Translations under genes and position numbers: made by a program
Assembly (NCBI GenBank): GCA_020025305.1
Contig: JAHHSG010000009.1
Location: forward strand, 28,829 to 92,828
From: Oscillospiraceae bacterium
Lineage (GTDB): Bacteria > Bacillota > Clostridia > Oscillospirales > Oscillospiraceae
Reading direction: 5' to 3'
Length of the DNA stretch: 64,000 nt
In this document: one piece after another, positions 1 to 7,070 of the stretch
Layout: every line of letters begins with the position of its first letter
How positions within the stretch are numbered: position 1 is the first letter of the stretch
The notes under the pieces: model-generated
Seen by the model: only the letters and a program-made list of their open reading frames with translations
Database searches by the model: none
What the model was told of the DNA's origin: nothing

Positions 1-1047
1 CTGCTGGTACTGCCCTTTAGTGTTGATACGGCGGAGGCCGCGGATCTGGACTACATCCGCAGCTATGATGTCACTGTGGCCCCGATGGAGACGGACGGCA
101 GACTGTACATAGAGGTTCATCTTGTCTGGGAAGTACTGGACGAAGGCCCGGTAAGCTGGGTGCAGGTAGGCATTCCCAACGGCAGCATCCGCCGCACAGA
201 GGCACTCAGCGACAACATCGCCGATCTGAGCTTTGACAACAGCTACATGCGGGTGGATTTTGACCGGGGCTACGACGACGGCGAGATCATTGATTTCCGC
301 TATGCCTGGGAACAGGAGTATATGTACACGCTGAACGAAGGTGAAGTCTCCTATGACTACACCCCCGGCTGGTTCGATGAGGCGGAGATTGGCAGCATGT
401 CTGTCACATGGGTGCACAATCCTGCACTGCCCGCCCCCCAAATGGTCTTTTCCAGCAGCGCTGACGTGACAGAGATTCCAACGGACGTGGGTGTGCGCTA
501 TGAGGCCTCCAACCTCTCCCATGGGGAGAAGATCAATGTGGGCGCCTACTATGAAAGCTGGCCCACCGAGCTTTTCTGGGAGAACAGCAGCGAAAATTTG
601 CCCAGTGACTACGAGGACAATTCTTCAGACAGCTTCGGTTTCATTTTGCTCTCTCCCCTCACTCGTCTCATTGTCACACTGTTGATTATCTTTATCATCA
701 CTCGAGTTATATCTGCCTCTCGCAGCTACCGCGGCGGGTTCGGTACGCGGTACGTCTTTGTCCACGGTCTGTGGTATCCCGCCGGCCGGGATGGTAAGCC
801 CCGCCCCGGCAGTGTAGGTACACGCACCAAGCCCAAACCGACCAGCAGCGGATTTGGCGGCGGCAAACGCGGCGGCGGATTTGGCGGCAGTGGGTTTGGC
901 GGCGGCAGTCACTGTGCCTGCGCCTCCAGCTGCGCCTGTGCCTGCGCCTGTGCCTGCGCCGGGGGCGGACGAGCCGGCTGCAGCGCCAAAAATCTCTATG
1001 GTGCCGTGCAGCTGTCCAAGAAATTAACCGAAGAATTAAAGAAGTAA
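1..1047 (+). CDS. Membrane protein with Gly-rich and Cys-Ala tail (5'-truncated)
   Basis: The frame is open from base 1, so the true start lies upstream of the window. The first residues (hydrophobic, then VDTAEAADLDY) look like the end of a signal peptide. About 190 residues of probably extracytoplasmic, beta-rich sequence follow, then one clear membrane segment around bases 640-715 (LIVTLLIIFIITRVI). The remaining ~110 residues are basic, then very glycine-rich, and end in alternating Cys-Ala before GGGRAGC. The layout of signal peptide, beta domain, one TM and low-complexity Gly tail resembles DUF2207-type membrane proteins of Firmicutes, but I do not recognise a characterised member. It stops five bases before a strong terminator, so it ends its transcription unit. 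Function unknown; a metal- or thiol-related role for the tail is only inference. Confidence 0.7.
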   Translation: MLVLPFSVDTAEAADLDYIRSYDVTVAPMETDGRLYIEVHLVWEVLDEGPVSWVQVGIPNGSIRRTEALSDNIADLSFDNSYMRVDFDRGYDDGEIIDFRYAWEQEYMYTLNEGEVSYDYTPGWFDEAEIGSMSVTWVHNPALPAPQMVFSSSADVTEIPTDVGVRYEASNLSHGEKINVGAYYESWPTELFWENSSENLPSDYEDNSSDSFGFILLSPLTRLIVTLLIIFIITRVISASRSYRGGFGTRYVFVHGLWYPAGRDGKPRPGSVGTRTKPKPTSSGFGGGKRGGGFGGSGFGGGSHCACASSCACACACACAGGGRAGCSAKNLYGAVQLSKKLTEELKK

Positions 1048-1051
1048 CTTT

Positions 1052-1088
1052 CCCCCCTGGAAGCAAACGCTTCCGGGGGCTTTTTTTG
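1052..1088 (+). terminator. Rho-independent terminator after the truncated membrane protein gene
   Basis: GGAAGC/GCTTCC and CCCCC/GGGGG arms with a single bulged T and an AAAC loop are followed by a run of seven T. It begins five bases after the stop codon. Confidence 0.9.
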
Positions 1089-1193
1089 CTGCCGTTTCTC
1101 ATCCTTTCGATCTGCTCTTTTTATTTTCCTCATTTTATGATATGCTAATAGATATTTGTCTGCCGAGCGTCGGCAAAAGAGGAGCGAGTCATT

Positions 1194-2087
1194 TTGAGTT
1201 TTATGGAAAAGCAACCCCGGAAATGGGGGGATCGGTCAGACGCCGTCTGGGTAAAGGATGCCCCCGGATTGAATGTCGTCATGGCCAATCTCTACCCCAA
1301 CCGCACCGACTGCGAGGTATATCTTCATCAAGAGATCGATGTCACCGAGCTTTTAAAATTTATTGAGGCCAAAAATGGGCCCGAGGCCCCTTTTAAGACC
1401 ACCCTTTTTCACTGCTTCGTGGCTATGTTCGCCCGTGTCATCAACGAGCGCCCCTATCTCAACCGCTTTGTACAGGGGCGCCGCATCTATCAGCGTGACG
1501 AAATCAGCATCAGTTTCGTGGCGAAACGCCGCTTTGCCGACCACAGTGAGGAGGCCCTCATGCAGTACGTGGCAAAAGGCTCGCACACGCTATCCGACGT
1601 CAGCCGCTGCATTGTGGGAGATGTCCGAGAAATGCGGCACAGGTCCCAGGCGCAGGGCATTGATGAGGTGATCAACAAATTTGCCAAAATGCCCCGGCCT
1701 TTGCTGATGCTGGCCATCCGCGTTGTCCGCTGGCTGGACTTCTGGGGTAAGCTGCCCCGTGTCCTGTGGGAAGGCGACTCTAACCGTGCCTCAATGCTTT
1801 TGAGTAATTTAGGCAGTATTCGCTGCCCCGCAGTATACCACCACCTGAACAACTACGGCACCAATTCGGTGATGATAACCATCGGAGCGATCCACAAAAT
1901 GCCCACCATCGCAGAGGATGGCTCTGTTGTTGTCCGGGATTTTGTGGACATCGGCGCCACGCTGGACGAGCGTATTGCGGATGGTTTCTATTTTGCCCGA
2001 TCGTTGAAGCTGATCCAGCACATCTGCTACCACCCGCAGCTTCTCGATCAGCCTTTAGAGGAGGACAGTCATTATGAATTTGTTTGA
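1194..2087 (+). CDS. CAT/E2-type acyltransferase-fold protein
   Basis: A 297-residue protein of the chloramphenicol acetyltransferase / 2-oxoacid dehydrogenase E2 acyltransferase superfamily, judged from the N-terminal EVYLHQEIDVTELLKFIEA pattern, the FKTTLFHCFVAMFARVINERPYLN core and the C-terminal DERIADGFYFARSL segment. In the family that last segment holds the catalytic His (HxxxDG); here Glu259 sits at the His position (ExxxDG), so normal acyl transfer is doubtful. No lipoyl domain is present. I chose TTG at 1194 because AGAGGAG lies nine bases upstream, whereas the in-frame ATG at 1203 would be too far from it. The gene overlaps the downstream acyl-CoA ligase by 14 bases, implying coupled translation and a joint job on an acyl-CoA or acyl-AMP. 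Substrate unknown. Confidence 0.75.
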   Translation: MSFMEKQPRKWGDRSDAVWVKDAPGLNVVMANLYPNRTDCEVYLHQEIDVTELLKFIEAKNGPEAPFKTTLFHCFVAMFARVINERPYLNRFVQGRRIYQRDEISISFVAKRRFADHSEEALMQYVAKGSHTLSDVSRCIVGDVREMRHRSQAQGIDEVINKFAKMPRPLLMLAIRVVRWLDFWGKLPRVLWEGDSNRASMLLSNLGSIRCPAVYHHLNNYGTNSVMITIGAIHKMPTIAEDGSVVVRDFVDIGATLDERIADGFYFARSLKLIQHICYHPQLLDQPLEEDSHYEFV

Positions 2088-3846
2088 AGATCGCATCCAT
2101 CCCGTGACTGAGGACAGCATTTCCTTTCCCATCCCGGAAAAAGTCCCCACTCCGTGGTTCTCTGCCGCGGGTGAAATTCCCACCACACTGCACTACTATA
2201 ACGGTTCCATGGTGGATACGATTGAGACAACGGCCAAGGCCTATCCGGACACCGCAGCCTACAACTTCTTCGGCAATCAAGTGTCCTTTCGCACCTTTAT
2301 TGCCCAGGTTCATCAGGCGGCACGGGCTTTGTGCGCCCAAGGTGTGGGCGTGGGGGACCGGGTCACCATCTGTATGCCCAACACCCCCCAGGCCGTGATC
2401 CTTTTCTACGCCATCAACCGCATCGGTGCTGTATCCAACATGATCCACCCCCTCTCCGGTCAGGAGGAAATCGTCCGCTACATCAACGACTCCCACAGTG
2501 TCATGTGTCTGACATTGCGGCAGTTCTACCCGAAATTTGCCAAGATCCGCAATCGTGTGGTACACTGCCGGTTGTTGATCTGCGATATTCCCGACGGATT
2601 GTGCGGTGTGAAGAAGCTGTTTTATCCCATGATCCGCAAGGACTCTGTCCGCCTTCCCAAAGATCCATGGATTCTGCGCTGGCCGGATTTCATCCGTAGC
2701 GGCAAGAGCTATAAGGGCGCATATATACACCACGGCAAGGGCAGCGACACTGCCTCCATTCTCTATTCCGGCGGCACTACCGGCACGACAAAGGGCATTT
2801 TGCTCTCCAATCTGAATTTTAACGCTCTAGCCCTCCAGACCGGCACCGCCGGCAACTGCATCACCCCCGGCAATACCTGCCTATCCATCATGCCCATCTT
2901 CCACGGCTTCGGCCTGGGCGTGTGCATCAACACCATGCTCTACTGGGGGATCACTGCCATTCTGGTGCCCCAGTTTGATCCTAAGAGCTACTGCAAGCTC
3001 TTAGCCAAGTATAAGCCCAACTATATCGCCGGCGTTCCCACGCTCTTTGAGGCGCTGCTGCGCATGAAAGGTGCTCAGAATCTGGACATGAGTCAGCTCA
3101 AGGGCATTTTCTCCGGCGGTGACTCCCTCAGTGTGGAGCTGAAGAGCAAGGTGGATGCGTTCTTGAAGGCCCATGGCTCCACCGAGCAGGTGCGGGAGGG
3201 CTATGGTACCACTGAGTGCGTAACCGCCTGCTGCCTGACCCCTCGTTTTACCCATCGTGAGGGCAGCATCGGCATTCCCTTTCCAGATACTTATTTTAAA
3301 ATCTGCATTCCCTCTACGCAGGATACGGCTCCCTACGGCACGCTGGGTGAGATCTGTATCAGCGGCCCCAGTGTCATGCAGGGCTACATGGATCAGCCCC
3401 GTGAGACGGCACAGACTCTGCAGTTCCACGAATCGGACGGTCAGGTCTGGCTCCACACCGGTGATTTGGGCACCATGGACGCAGATGGATTCATCTACTT
3501 CAAGCAGCGCCTCAAGCGCATGATTGTCACCAGCGGCTACAATGTCTATCCCTCTCAGGTAGAGAATGTCATTGATGCCCACGAGAGCGTCCTTATGAGC
3601 ACCGTGATCGGCGTGAAGGACGACTATAAAATGCAGCGTGTCAAGGCGTTCGTGGTACTCAAGCCTGGTATTGAGGCCACAGATGCCCTGCGGGAGGAGC
3701 TGCTGCGGCATTGTGCCGAGCGTCTGCCCCGATACGCATTGCCCAAGGATATGGAATTCCGCAGTGATCTGCCCAAGACACTGGTAGGTAAGGTGGCATT
3801 CACCGTCCTTGAGAAGGAAGAGGAGGCCAAGGCCCAAAAGAGGTAA
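2074..3846 (+). CDS. AMP-forming acyl-CoA synthetase
   Basis: A 590-residue member of the ANL (acyl-CoA ligase) superfamily, which activates a carboxylic acid with ATP to an acyl-AMP and then transfers it to CoA. Visible motifs in order are the P-loop SGGTTGTTKG near residue 233, YGTTE near residue 376, the HTGDLG motif and the hinge RMIVTSGYNVYPSQVE, and the C-terminal PKTLVGKV segment with the adenylation lysine (K in GK). All key motifs are intact and length is typical for long-chain ligases. The start ATG follows GAGGAGG by nine bases and lies inside the preceding acyltransferase-like gene. The pair is likely one operon ending at the hairpin around 3880. Chain length of the substrate cannot be told from sequence. 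Confidence 0.92.
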   Translation: MNLFEDRIHPVTEDSISFPIPEKVPTPWFSAAGEIPTTLHYYNGSMVDTIETTAKAYPDTAAYNFFGNQVSFRTFIAQVHQAARALCAQGVGVGDRVTICMPNTPQAVILFYAINRIGAVSNMIHPLSGQEEIVRYINDSHSVMCLTLRQFYPKFAKIRNRVVHCRLLICDIPDGLCGVKKLFYPMIRKDSVRLPKDPWILRWPDFIRSGKSYKGAYIHHGKGSDTASILYSGGTTGTTKGILLSNLNFNALALQTGTAGNCITPGNTCLSIMPIFHGFGLGVCINTMLYWGITAILVPQFDPKSYCKLLAKYKPNYIAGVPTLFEALLRMKGAQNLDMSQLKGIFSGGDSLSVELKSKVDAFLKAHGSTEQVREGYGTTECVTACCLTPRFTHREGSIGIPFPDTYFKICIPSTQDTAPYGTLGEICISGPSVMQGYMDQPRETAQTLQFHESDGQVWLHTGDLGTMDADGFIYFKQRLKRMIVTSGYNVYPSQVENVIDAHESVLMSTVIGVKDDYKMQRVKAFVVLKPGIEATDALREELLRHCAERLPRYALPKDMEFRSDLPKTLVGKVAFTVLEKEEEAKAQKR

Positions 3847-3865
3847 TCCCGCCTTTTTGCAAACG

Positions 3866-3898
3866 AAATGCCCGGAGAGCGGTGCTCTCCGGGCATTT
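3866..3898. terminator. Bidirectional terminator between convergent genes
   Basis: Perfect 15-bp arms AAATGCCCGGAGAGC and GCTCTCCGGGCATTT with a GGT loop, placed between the ends of the ligase gene (+) and the S1-domain gene (-). Confidence 0.9.
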
Positions 3899-3904
3899 TA
3901 TTGG

Positions 3905-4369
3905 TTATTTTCTTCTGCGGCGCTTGCCCTCACGGTTGCGATTCAGCTCCGACATCTTGCTGTCGGAGGCCGTCATAAACTGCTTGAGCTTGTCCTCAAA
4001 GCTGGATTCCTGGGGCGGAAGAGCCGCCTCCATGGGACGATGTGCCGGACGTCCGTCCCGACTGCGTTGGGGGGCGCTATGATAGGATGTGTGGCGGCGC
4101 TCCTGCAACTGGCGCGGCTCGCGCACTTCGCTCGCCTGCTGTGCCTGCTTCACGGACAGGTTCAACTTTCCGTCCGGCGTGACCGCCAGCAGCTTCACCT
4201 GTACCTCCTGTCCCTCCGTAAGAAAATCATGCACATCATTGACAAAAGTGCTGGCCACTTCTGAAATATGCACCAATCCAGATTTTCCGCCCGGCAGCGC
4301 CACAAAGGCACCAAATTTGGTGATCGTCGTCACCTTTCCGCTGATAATCGTCCCAACCGCCAATTCCAT
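3905..4369 (-). CDS. yabR: S1-domain RNA-binding protein, YabR family
   Basis: A 154-residue protein whose first ~70 residues are an S1 OB-fold RNA-binding domain (VGTIISGKVTTITKFGAFV, LVHISEVA, GQEVQVKLLAV). The rest is charged and low in complexity, ending in a basic RNRE.KRRRR-like tail. In Bacillus the gene yabR occupies exactly this place, directly after divIC, and the whole run of genes from 3.9 to 8.7 kb follows the Bacillus order. The role is general RNA or ribosome binding; no specific target is established. The last gene of the minus-strand unit, it is closed by the bidirectional terminator at 3866-3898. Confidence 0.85.
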   Translation of the reverse strand: MELAVGTIISGKVTTITKFGAFVALPGGKSGLVHISEVASTFVNDVHDFLTEGQEVQVKLLAVTPDGKLNLSVKQAQQASEVREPRQLQERRHTSYHSAPQRSRDGRPAHRPMEAALPPQESSFEDKLKQFMTASDSKMSELNRNREGKRRRRK

Positions 4370-4404
4370 ATACTTCCGCTTTGCTCCCTTTCCGTTTTCT
4401 TTCC

Positions 4405-4713
4405 TCAGTGATTTACATCGTAAAAAATGCGCTCGCCCTGTTCGGCCATGCCCAACCGCTGCCGCGCCAATTCTTTGATAAACTCCGGATCATCCGCCCG
4501 GGAAATATCCGAACGCAGGGCAGCATTTTCCTGTTCTTTCTGCTCCACCTGCGTACTCAATGCTGCCTCCTGTGCACGTGCTTGGGCAATCTGTCCAAAA
4601 ACACGAACAGTCTCTACACCTACCACAGCAATCAGCACCAGCACTACAAGCAGGACAGGGCCGTTACGCTTTTTGCCTTTTTTCGCTGTTTTTCTTTTTT
4701 TGGCGTTTCTCAT
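4405..4713 (-). CDS. divIC: Septum formation initiator DivIC/FtsB family
   Basis: A 102-residue bitopic protein: a very basic cytoplasmic N-terminus (MRNAKKRKTAKKGKKR), one membrane helix (PVLLVVLVLIAVVGV, about residues 20-36), and an extracytoplasmic coiled coil (QARAQEAALSTQVEQKEQEN) followed by the family's LARQRLGMAEQGE segment. DivIC/FtsB forms the divisome complex with FtsL and DivIB/FtsQ at the septum. An in-frame start exists 34 codons upstream, but the ATG at 4713 has GAGGAGG eight bases before it and gives the normal family length. Its first 50 bases overlap the 3' end of yabQ in another frame. Confidence 0.88.
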   Translation of the reverse strand: MRNAKKRKTAKKGKKRNGPVLLVVLVLIAVVGVETVRVFGQIAQARAQEAALSTQVEQKEQENAALRSDISRADDPEFIKELARQRLGMAEQGERIFYDVNH

Positions 4714-5194
4714 TGCAACGACCTCCTCGTACAGTGTTTTTGGGGTTCCTATGCTTAGATAGATACTTTTTAATTGTAGCGTATTTTTTGAAAAAATAAA
4801 AGTACTTTTTTGCAATAAAAACAGCTTTTTTTATAAATTCGATGATCCATGCCACGGGGCGCCACAAAAAATCTGCCAATGCAGCCGCTGTATCCGTCCA
4901 AAACTCCCACAGCGGACGAATAAGACAGCTGAAAAAGACAAAGTAGACCACACTGCCCACCGCAATACCTCCCAGCATATAGAGCCGCAGCTCGCCCTGG
5001 CCGCGCCCCATGGCAAAGAGGAACACCGCCAGTCCCAGCGCCACGGCGTAGAGTGCATCGCTTACATGGGTCAGCCAGCGATAGCGCCATCGCAGCCGAA
5101 CGGCGCGCAGGAGGTCGTAGGCCACGCCGCTCACCAGTCCCAACAGCAGTGCCTGCCCCAGACATTCCAATTGCCCGGCGACATAGTTTTCCAT
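4664..5194 (-). CDS. yabQ: Spore cortex biosynthesis protein YabQ
   Basis: A 176-residue membrane protein with hydrophobic segments near residues 8-28, 45-63 and 70-91, the YabQ-like GLVSGVAYDLLRAVRLRWR start, and a long, strongly basic C-terminal tail. In Bacillus, YabQ is a sporulation membrane protein needed for spore cortex formation, made in the mother cell. The start codon overlaps the stop of yabP (ATGA), and the C-terminal tail overlaps the beginning of divIC by 50 bases. The odd basic tail may simply reflect that overlap. Identification rests on hydropathy, the N-terminal pattern and the conserved gene order. Confidence 0.85.
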   Translation of the reverse strand: MENYVAGQLECLGQALLLGLVSGVAYDLLRAVRLRWRYRWLTHVSDALYAVALGLAVFLFAMGRGQGELRLYMLGGIAVGSVVYFVFFSCLIRPLWEFWTDTAAALADFLWRPVAWIIEFIKKAVFIAKKYFYFFKKYATIKKYLSKHRNPKNTVRGGRCNEKRQKKKNSEKRQKA

Positions 5195-5484
5195 CAGCCA
5201 AACAGTCTCCCGAAGAAGGAGGGGCGAGTGGTGGGTGCATCTTCATAGCTTACGGCATCCACGTGTCCATCCACGTGGAGCTCCCCGCCGTCCAGCGACA
5301 GTTTATCGATATGCAGCTGCGCACCATTGACCACCAATGTCCCGGCGCAGGTAGCCATAACAATACAGTTCTCGTCAAAACGCTCCACATCCTCTACACC
5401 GGAGACGGTGAGCCGCTCCCGTCCCTGCAGCTCCAGACGATGCTCCATTGTGTTCTGGTGGTTTCCATTCATATCATAAGCCAT
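5194..5484 (-). CDS. yabP: Sporulation protein YabP
   Basis: A 96-residue YabP/YqfC-family protein: HRLELQGRERLTVSGVEDVERFDENCI, then LVVNGAQLHIDKLSLDGGELHVDG, the repeated beta-strand pattern of the family. YabP is required for sporulation in Bacillus, acting with YabQ around the forespore. An ATG seven codons upstream is in frame, but the ATG at 5484 is preceded by GGGAGGAG at good spacing. The stop overlaps the start of yabQ by one base of the ATGA arrangement, so the two are translationally coupled. Confidence 0.9.
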   Translation of the reverse strand: MAYDMNGNHQNTMEHRLELQGRERLTVSGVEDVERFDENCIVMATCAGTLVVNGAQLHIDKLSLDGGELHVDGHVDAVSYEDAPTTRPSFFGRLFG

Positions 5485-5548
5485 AAAAATACTCCTCCCA
5501 TACATCTGTAGTAGTCACTACATCTCTATGAGAGGAGCCGTCCATTTA

Positions 5549-5803
5549 TCACTGCATTTCCTGCGGCAGCTGGCGATACATGGCCGCAGCATCCGCCTTG
5601 CCTACGTTATCCTGTACGCTGACCACTTCCACCAACACGGTACGCTCACCAAAGCGGATGGCAATCTGATCGCCTTCCTTCACCTCGTAGGAGGCCCGCT
5701 GAATCTTTCCGTTAACGCTGACGCGCTGGTGATCACACGCCTCATTGGCCACGGTGCGGCGCTTGATGAGGCGGGACACCTTCAAATATTTGTCCAAACG
5801 CAT
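5549..5803 (-). CDS. yabO: S4-domain RNA-binding protein YabO/RqcP
   Basis: An 84-residue S4-domain protein, MRLDKYLKVSRLIKRRTVANE, nearly superimposable on Bacillus YabO (RqcP). RqcP binds stalled 50S-peptidyl-tRNA complexes and helps RqcH add C-terminal alanine tails in ribosome quality control. The frame can be extended 23 codons upstream, but that extension runs through the terminator hairpin at 5829-5860, so the ATG at 5803, which gives the normal family length, is preferred. Gene order mazG-HU-yabO-yabP supports the call. Confidence 0.92.
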   Translation of the reverse strand: MRLDKYLKVSRLIKRRTVANEACDHQRVSVNGKIQRASYEVKEGDQIAIRFGERTVLVEVVSVQDNVGKADAAAMYRQLPQEMQ

Positions 5804-5828
5804 ACCTTCGAACTCTTCCTTTCCGTAG

Positions 5829-5860
5829 TAAAAAGCCGGTGTGACCTCAGTCACACCGGC
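5829..5860 (-). terminator. Terminator between the HU gene and yabO
   Basis: On the minus strand GCCGGTGTGA and TCACACCGGC form a 10-bp or longer stem with a short loop, followed by a T run. It would end HU transcripts or reduce read-through into yabO-yabP-yabQ-divIC-yabR. Confidence 0.85.
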
Positions 5861-5876
5861 CTGCCGTTTCACACAA

Positions 5877-6152
5877 TTACTTGCTCACAGCGTCCTTCAG
5901 TGCCTTGCCTGCCTTGAACACGGGAGCCTTGGAAGCGGGAATGGAGATGCTCTCCTTGGTCTTGGGGTTCAGACCGGTACGGGCAGCTCTCTTCTTCACC
6001 TCAAAAGAGCCAAAGCCGACCAGCTGCACCTTCTCCTCCGCCTGCAGAGCCTCGGTCACGGTGTTGATCATAGCGGCCAGAACGGCCTCCGTATCCTTCT
6101 TAGACATACCGGTCTTCTCTGCAACAGCAGCAATCAGTTCAGACTTATTCAT
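5877..6152 (-). CDS. hup: HU-family DNA-binding protein
   Basis: A 91-residue nucleoid protein of the HU/IHF family: MNKSELIAAVAEKTGMSKKD helical start, the conserved GFGSFEVKKRAARTGLNPKT beta-arm with the DNA-intercalating Pro region, and KAGKALKDAV end. It bends and compacts DNA as a dimer. ATG at 6152 follows AGGAGG by seven bases; an upstream in-frame start would lie before this ribosome binding site. Bacillus keeps its HU gene elsewhere, so the position between mazG and yabO is a lineage feature. A strong terminator directly downstream suggests it is expressed at a higher level than the genes behind it. Confidence 0.95.
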   Translation of the reverse strand: MNKSELIAAVAEKTGMSKKDTEAVLAAMINTVTEALQAEEKVQLVGFGSFEVKKRAARTGLNPKTKESISIPASKAPVFKAGKALKDAVSK

Positions 6153-6241
6153 AGTTTGTAATCCTCCTAAATTTCTTTTGTACACGTCTTATTCTTTGTT
6201 CGCATACGTAAAAATATATCCCAAAACGAATTTCTCTCGCC

Positions 6242-7030
6242 TTAAGAACGTTTTGCTTCTTTCCAAAGCTGATCCAACTCCGCAGCGGACAGCTTGTCCA
6301 AGGGCGTCCCCCGGTCTGCGGCCTTCTCCTCCATCAGCCGGAAGCGGCGGATAAATTTTTCGCAGGTTTCATAGAGGGCTGCCTCCGGGTCTATCCCCGC
6401 AAAGCGCCCGACTTTCACGGCGGCAAAGAGCACATCGCCCAGCTCCTCGGACACGTTGCTCTCCTCCACCACCGCTTGCCGCAGTTCTGCCGTCTCCTCG
6501 TCCAGTTTATCCAGTGCTCCGTAAATATCCGGCCAGTCAAAGCCAGCCTTTGCCGCCTTTTTCTGCACTTTCTCCGCCCGCCACAGCTGGGGAAGCGTCC
6601 GTGCCACACTGTCCAGTGCCTGGGCATGGGTCTGCTGCCCCTTCTCCTCACGCTTAAGCGCTTCCCAGTTCACCAGCACCTGCTCGGTGGTATCGGCGGC
6701 CACGGTGCCGAACACATGGGGATGGCGGTAAATCATCTTTTTGACAATCCCGTCACACACATCCTCCATGGTAAAGCGGCCCGCGTCAGCCTCCATATCC
6801 GCATGAAAAACCACCTGCATGAGCACATCGCCCAGTTCCTCCTGCATGAGGACCGGGTCATCCCGGTCAATGGCCTCCAATGCCTCGTACGTCTCTTCTA
6901 AAAATTCCCGTCGAATGGATTGATGGGTCTGCTCTTGATCCCACGGGCAGCCGCCCGGTGAACGGAGAATGTGAATCACATGCAGCAGATCTTCATAATC
7001 GTAATGAGGTTTCAATTCAAAATTTACCAT
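6242..7030 (-). CDS. mazG: Nucleoside triphosphate pyrophosphohydrolase MazG
   Basis: A 262-residue protein with two all-alpha MazG domains. The first carries the family's CPWDQEQTHQSIRREFLEE and EELGDVLMQVVFHA, with the EExxE/ExxD metal-binding helices; the second repeats DKLDEETAELRQAV and EELGDVLFA. It hydrolyses NTPs to NMP and pyrophosphate, cleansing the nucleotide pool. ATG at 7030 is preceded by AAAGAGG; the upstream in-frame start has no such signal. Bacillus YabN has an extra N-terminal methyltransferase domain which is absent here. Position next to the SpoVB-like gene matches yabM-yabN. Confidence 0.93.
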   Translation of the reverse strand: MVNFELKPHYDYEDLLHVIHILRSPGGCPWDQEQTHQSIRREFLEETYEALEAIDRDDPVLMQEELGDVLMQVVFHADMEADAGRFTMEDVCDGIVKKMIYRHPHVFGTVAADTTEQVLVNWEALKREEKGQQTHAQALDSVARTLPQLWRAEKVQKKAAKAGFDWPDIYGALDKLDEETAELRQAVVEESNVSEELGDVLFAAVKVGRFAGIDPEAALYETCEKFIRRFRLMEEKAADRGTPLDKLSAAELDQLWKEAKRS

Positions 7031-7070
7031 ATTCGCACCTCTTTTGCAAGTCTTTTTCTTTCTATAGCGT

